Translations under genes and position numbers: made by a program
Part shown: positions 33,659-36,234 of the stretch, piece after piece
Layout: each line of letters begins with the position of its first letter
Numbering within the stretch: the stretch's first letter is position 1
Notes under the pieces: model-generated
Told to the model about the DNA's origin: nothing
The model's input: only the letters and a program-made list of their open reading frames with translations
The model's database searches: none
Assembly (NCBI GenBank): GCA_019115045.1
Contig: DXEI01000141.1
Coordinates: 1-36,234, forward strand
From: Candidatus Gemmiger excrementipullorum
GTDB lineage: Bacteria; Bacillota; Clostridia; Oscillospirales; Ruminococcaceae
Reading direction: 5' to 3'
DNA: 36,234 nt

Positions 33659-33679
33659 TTAGCAAGAAAGCTGCTTCAT
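33659..33679 (-). CDS. Leader peptide MKQLSC upstream of the ABC-F gene
   Basis: ATG AAG CAG CTT TCT TGC TAA is preceded by GAGGGGAAAGG, an excellent ribosome site. It begins about 27 nt after the predicted transcription start and 150 nt before the attenuator. Short stall peptides of this kind precede many ABC-F and Erm resistance genes. No peptide family is recognised. Confidence 0.65.
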   Translation of the reverse strand: MKQLSC

Positions 33680-33712
33680 CCTTTCCCCTCTTTTCGCAAT
33701 GTTCTGTCTGTA

Positions 33713-33741
33713 ACGGTACCACAGGCGCGCGGCTTTGTCAA
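33713..33741 (-). promoter_or_regulatory. ABC-F gene promoter
   Basis: TTGACA, 17-bp spacer, TACCGT on the minus strand; start near 33706, giving a 240-nt leader. Confidence 0.75.
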
Positions 33742-33798
33742 GGGCGGAGTTGCCCTGGGAAGGCAAAACTGGTATCGGTGCGCTTTTTCTGCGACGGA

Positions 33799-33827
33799 TT
33801 GACATTTTCCTTGGGCCGTGCTACACT
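33799..33827 (+). promoter_or_regulatory. Promoter of candidate small RNA 1
   Basis: TTGACA, 17-bp spacer, TACACT on the plus strand; the predicted start at 33834 coincides with the first base of the RNA's closing stem. Confidence 0.7.
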
Positions 33828-33833
33828 GTTATT

Positions 33834-33903
33834 AGCCTCATCCGACGACGACTGCTTTGCAGTCCGGGCCTTAGAGCCCTTAACGACAGATGGGGCTTTT
33901 TTA
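33834..33903 (+). ncRNA. Candidate small RNA 1 (about 70 nt)
   Basis: AGCCTCATC (33834-33842) pairs with GATGGGGCT (33889-33897), one T-G pair, and is followed by a run of T. Inside are two hairpins, GACTGC/GCAGTC and GGGC/GCCC, with CCGACGA on the 5' side and AACGACA against the 3' closing strand. The whole RNA is thus a promoter-driven, self-terminating fold. No coding gene follows on this strand. I do not recognise a known family. Confidence 0.65.
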
Positions 33904-33975
33904 CTTAACTTGGATCATAGGCGGTGTTGGCTTGCCGTTTTTTCCGATTCCCTCTTGAAGCAACACTCCTGCCTC

Positions 33976-34004
33976 TTGACGCTTCCACACTCATATGTTA
34001 TTCT
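33976..34004 (+). promoter_or_regulatory. Promoter of candidate small RNA 2
   Basis: TTGACG, 17-bp spacer, TATTCT on the plus strand; start predicted at 34011. Confidence 0.65.
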
Positions 34005-34010
34005 ACCTAT

Positions 34011-34084
34011 AGAACCAAGGCGGTTCCGTTCCGACGAGGCAAATTTGAAGCCGAAGGAGCTGAACGCAGCCTTGGTTATTTTTG
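34011..34084 (+). ncRNA. Candidate small RNA 2 (about 74 nt)
   Basis: AACCAAGGC (34013-34021) pairs perfectly with GCCTTGGTT (34069-34077), followed by ATTTTTG. Inside, CGTTC pairs with GAACG and encloses GGC/GCC. As in RNA 1, CCGACGA occurs on the 5' side (34031-34037) and AACGCA abuts the 3' closing strand. Not a known family to me; no gene follows on this strand. Confidence 0.65.
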
Positions 34085-34180
34085 TGTCCGGGGACGCATA
34101 CACCACGTTGCCCTTTCTCTGAGATCTTTTGGGGTTTGCGTCTTTCGCAAAGGCGCGGCTTTCCATAGCTTTTTCGCAAA

Positions 34181-34211
34181 CAACAAAAACACCACGCTCG
34201 AAAGCGTGGTG
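34181..34211 (-). terminator. Terminator of the recombinase gene
   Basis: Perfect 9-bp stem CACCACGCT/AGCGTGGTG with a TTCG loop and TTTTTGTTGTTT on the minus strand. Confidence 0.9.
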
Positions 34212-34231
34212 CTCAGTCTGCCGCATGGTGT

Positions 34232-34274
34232 CCCCGGTCAAAATTTAGACGTTTCTACGTCCAAATTTCCGGGG
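34232..34274. repeat. 43-bp imperfect palindrome beside the recombinase gene
   Basis: CCCCGG and CCGGGG flank AAATTTAGACGT and ACGTCCAAATTT (11 of 12 pair), with a 3-nt offset and a TTCT centre. It lies 50 bp from the recombinase stop. It may be an attachment-site half-structure or simply a hairpin. Confidence 0.6.
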
Positions 34275-34323
34275 TTCGACCACGTTGCACTTGGTGGACC
34301 GCCGCACGCGGTATGCGAACACC

Positions 34324-35961
34324 TTACGCAAAAAAATCAGGGTCATCCTCATCAGTACCAATGACGCTCTGACGCGTTTTTTCCGTCGCATTTCCTGCCG
34401 CTGAGCCGTCAAGCATACCAAGGATCTCACGCTGCTGTGCAAGCGTGCGGAGCGTGTCCGTGATGGACACTACTCGCCTGTCCGGTGTATACTGCATGAT
34501 CACCGCAACCTCATCATCGGTAACAATCACCCGGTCTACATACTCATCCAGGATCCGCGCCCGGTCCTCAGTGTTGCGCACATCGCCGCCCAGGCTGTCG
34601 AGATATTTGAGTATATCTGCCTCGGTGAGCTGTATGTTTCGCCGCAGCTCCTCAGCCTGCAGAGCGTCCGTCAGCCTGGCCTTTTCGGCCTCCAACGACT
34701 TGAGGCGCTCACCGGTTGTCTCGGTCAGGATACCTGCCTCAATGGCCCGCATGATGTTGGATATCTTGGTTTCAGCCTCTTTGATCTTGGCCCGGATTGC
34801 ATCGATATACACACCGCCGTCATCGTGCTGCTCCTTGTACAGCTCATAGCACTTGTGGGCAAGGTCGATGCGGTATGTCGGGTCTCTGACGATCTGATCC
34901 AGCACATACGTGACGGACGCCTCGATCACATCCTTTGGTCTGTTGCGGGCGGTGCACTGGTGCTGCCGGTGGCCCTTGCAACTGTAATAGTGATGCTTAG
35001 CGCCAGACTTACCAGTACCACTGATACCCTGCATCGTCTCGCCGCACAGGCCGCAGTATATATGGCCGGACAGCCAATAGTCGGCAATGTCTGCCTCCTG
35101 GTCGATCTTACGCCGGGCGCCCTTGCCTCCGCGCTTGTTGGCCTCCAGTCGGGCCTGCACTTTGGCGAATAGGTCATCATCAATAATACGCGGCATGCCG
35201 TCCGGTATAACATGTCCGCTGTAGCTGTACTCGCCGATATATGCCCTATTGGTTAGGATACGTCGGAGAGAGTTGATAGTCATGGTCTTGCCGTGCACTG
35301 ACCGTATGCCCGCTGCATCAAGATCGCGGCAGATCTGCATCATAGGAGTACCATCCGCGTATGCCTGGTAGATACGCTGCACGATAGGCGCTGTGTCAGG
35401 GTCGATCTCATACGGGTGATCTGGCTTACCTCGATATCCCATCATGCGTATCCCGTTGTACAATCCACGCTCTGCGTTATAGGTTAGGCCGCGAGTCACA
35501 TTTTTGCGGTGGGCTGCGGAAAACGACGCCGCCATGCCCTCATAGATACTCTCCAACAGGATCTGCGTGGCATCATCGTCATCTGGGATAGCCTCGGCAA
35601 CGTAGTGGATCTTTACGCCGCACTCCCGCAGGCGTTTTTTCGCGAGGACAATGTCGATCTTATCTCTTGATAATCGGTCCGTCTTCCAGATGATGAGAGC
35701 TGCCGGCCGCAGGATCTCGACCTCGTACAGCATCAGGTTATACTGCTCACGGTCATCGCGGGTACCAGATATAGCGTGATCCTCATACTCGCGCACAATA
35801 TGTAGGCCATGCGCCGCGGCGTACTGCTGCGCCGCCTCTCGCTGCTGGTCGATTGACGCGTCGCGCTGAGCGTCTGAGCTGTATCTGTAATACGCAATGG
35901 CGCTTGTGCCAGGATTCTGCTCAAATCGCTTGGCAGCGCCTCGCTTGCTTTTTCCTGCCAT
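34324..35961 (-). CDS. Large serine recombinase of a mobile element
   Basis: The 545-residue recombinase integrates and excises DNA by a serine-linked break. Its resolvase domain starts AIAYYRYSSDAQR, with the catalytic serine at 28 and the Q-R pair nearby; IWKTDRLSRDKID and a EGMAASFSAAHRKNVTRGL helix complete it. A recombinase domain follows (GIRMMGYRGKP, LRRILTNRAYIGEYSYSGH), then a zinc ribbon with CGLC and later C...C, and a coiled coil (about 380-460). AAGGAGGTG precedes the ATG. It is less GC-rich in codon use than the chromosomal genes. The family is established for elements such as TnpX and TndX; the element continues beyond the right edge. Confidence 0.95.
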   Translation of the reverse strand: MAGKSKRGAAKRFEQNPGTSAIAYYRYSSDAQRDASIDQQREAAQQYAAAHGLHIVREYEDHAISGTRDDREQYNLMLYEVEILRPAALIIWKTDRLSRDKIDIVLAKKRLRECGVKIHYVAEAIPDDDDATQILLESIYEGMAASFSAAHRKNVTRGLTYNAERGLYNGIRMMGYRGKPDHPYEIDPDTAPIVQRIYQAYADGTPMMQICRDLDAAGIRSVHGKTMTINSLRRILTNRAYIGEYSYSGHVIPDGMPRIIDDDLFAKVQARLEANKRGGKGARRKIDQEADIADYWLSGHIYCGLCGETMQGISGTGKSGAKHHYYSCKGHRQHQCTARNRPKDVIEASVTYVLDQIVRDPTYRIDLAHKCYELYKEQHDDGGVYIDAIRAKIKEAETKISNIMRAIEAGILTETTGERLKSLEAEKARLTDALQAEELRRNIQLTEADILKYLDSLGGDVRNTEDRARILDEYVDRVIVTDDEVAVIMQYTPDRRVVSITDTLRTLAQQREILGMLDGSAAGNATEKTRQSVIGTDEDDPDFFA

Positions 35962-35983
35962 GCTTCACACCTCCTTTTCTTGT

Positions 35984-36012
35984 ATTATACACCATAAACG
36001 AGCATTTTTCAA
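35984..36012 (-). promoter_or_regulatory. Recombinase promoter
   Basis: TTGAAA, 17-bp spacer, TATAAT on the minus strand. The spacer contains TGCTCGTT, close to the TGCTCATA half-site found at the opposing XRE promoter. Confidence 0.85.
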
Positions 36013-36022
36013 CGAGATCGCG

Positions 36023-36054
36023 GAAATATTTTCTGATATTATGGAGATATTCTC
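36023..36054. promoter_or_regulatory. Tandem palindromic operators between recombinase and regulator
   Basis: GAAATATTTTC (36023-36033) and GAGATATTCTC (36044-36054) are two palindromes spaced 21 bp centre to centre, two helical turns, between divergent promoters. Probable binding sites for the element's regulator. Confidence 0.6.
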
Positions 36055-36064
36055 TGTATTTCCA

Positions 36065-36100
36065 TTGATTTATGAGCAGATTTCCTGTATAATGCTCATA
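36065..36100 (+). promoter_or_regulatory. XRE regulator promoter with inverted repeat
   Basis: TTGATT, 17-bp spacer, TATAAT on the plus strand. The inverted repeat TATGAGCA-N14-TGCTCATA (36071-36078, 36093-36100) straddles the -10 box, a layout typical of an autorepressed gene. Confidence 0.78.
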
Positions 36101-36118
36101 TATCAGGAGGTGCAGGCA

Positions 36119-36234
36119 ATGAAGATCAGCTATTCGCGGCTCTGGAAACTGCTCATCGACAAAAAGATGAATAAAACAGCCCTCAAAGAAGTGGCCGGTA
36201 TTAGCAACAGCACACTAGCAAAAATGGGAAGAGA
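36119..36234 (+). CDS. XRE-family regulator, N-terminal part
   Basis: Thirty-eight residues are present before the window ends. MKISYSRLWKLLIDKKMNKT begins the helix-turn-helix, and LKEVAGISNSTLAKMGR is the recognition turn and helix, a close match to small clostridial Cro/C1-type proteins. CAGGAGG lies 9 nt before the ATG at 36119. It is divergent from the recombinase and likely controls excision or transfer of the element; the inverted repeats at its promoter suggest self-control. Confidence 0.85.
   Translation, partial: MKISYSRLWKLLIDKKMNKTALKEVAGISNSTLAKMGR

Larger units (their letters stand above)
33491..33706 (-). promoter_or_regulatory. Attenuation leader of the ABC-F gene
   Basis: A transcript from the promoter at 33713 would contain in order: a six-codon uORF, CCTGC (33635-33639), GCAGGAAA (33605-33612), GCAGGA (5' arm of the terminator) and TCCTGC (3' arm). 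CCTGC can pair with GCAGG of the second element; that second element can alternatively pair perfectly over 8 bp with TTTCCTGC in the terminator's 3' arm. This is the classical four-segment logic: a ribosome stalled on the uORF would free segment 2, form the antiterminator and allow transcription. Inference from complementarity. Confidence 0.65.
34087..34288 (+). repeat. Direct repeat TCCGGGG...ACCACGTTGC at the island edge
   Basis: TCCGGGG followed 4-8 nt later by ACCACGTTGC occurs at 34087-34111 and again at 34268-34288. It may mark a duplicated junction at the recombinase end; the spacing differs between copies. Confidence 0.5.

Noticed and set aside
34021-34068. Resemblance of small RNA 2 to a hammerhead core (CCGACGA...GAAG)
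   Set aside because: The invariant U of CUGANGA is C, GAAA is not present, and the third stem and cleavage site are missing; RNA 1 lacks the GAA part altogether.
33583-34122. 179-codon plus-strand open frame over the ABC-F leader and small RNAs
   Set aside because: Composition is unlike the genes of the window, no ribosome site, and it runs across promoters and terminators.
33924-34364. 146-codon plus-strand open frame downstream of small RNA 1
   Set aside because: Overlaps the recombinase terminator and palindrome; no ribosome site or recognisable domain.

Overview
The window is GC-rich chromosomal DNA from a low-redundancy Firmicutes genome. The best fit is the Faecalibacterium/Gemmiger/Subdoligranulum branch of the Oscillospiraceae (Ruminococcaceae). 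This rests on the strong GC bias combined with firmicute features: RecD2, PcrA, an ECF-type RibU, S-box and RFN riboswitches, a pyruvate kinase with an extra C-terminal domain, LuxS, strong AGGAGG ribosome binding sites and sigma-A promoters. The genus is an inference; no 16S gene is present.

Layout. 1-610: lower-GC accessory edge with a truncated unknown gene and a DUF4160 gene. 611-995: three-tRNA operon (Asp-Thr-Trp, minus strand) between a consensus promoter and a terminator. 1060-4155: plus-strand DNA-repair pair, family-4 uracil-DNA glycosylase and a nuclease-helicase of the DinG/XPD type. 4162-15949: nine-gene minus-strand operon recD2-comF-mreB-pcrA-thyX-tmk-GNAT-mltG-U32, with several stop/start overlaps. 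16005-17384: metK under a SAM-I riboswitch. 17419-18352: ribU under an FMN riboswitch; its promoter is interlocked with the divergent mscS promoter. 18402-19519: mscS. 19591-23353: minus-strand operon of a GCS2-type glutamate-cysteine ligase, a glutathionylspermidine-synthase-like ATP-grasp ligase, a DinB-fold protein and a lipoprotein. 23361-27804: deoB, YdcF-like protein, esterase and a polytopic membrane protein. 27878-30217: pyk-luxS. 30226-31356: pta. 31468-31995: DUF1294 and a small protein, possibly from a leaderless mRNA. 32000-33741: an ABC-F ribosome-protection gene behind a ribosome-controlled attenuator with a six-codon leader peptide. 33799-34300: gene-free region with two candidate 70-75 nt small RNAs. 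34181-36234: left end of a mobile element with a large serine recombinase and a divergent XRE regulator.

Core functions cover DNA repair and dTMP supply (RecD2, PcrA, ThyX, Tmk, UDG, nuclease-helicase), cell wall and shape (MreB, MltG), tRNA modification (U32/TrhP-like), the activated methyl cycle (MetK, LuxS), glycolysis to acetate (Pyk, Pta), nucleoside salvage (DeoB) and riboflavin uptake (RibU). Control by RNA is prominent: SAM-I, FMN, and an ABC-F attenuator.

The most novel candidates are (i) the GCL/ATP-grasp/DinB/lipoprotein operon, which could make and use a non-glutathione gamma-glutamyl thiol, (ii) two small RNAs that share one architecture next to the mobile element, and (iii) the uORF attenuator of the ABC-F gene. 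All sequence readings were made by eye; family assignments come from motif knowledge, not from searches.
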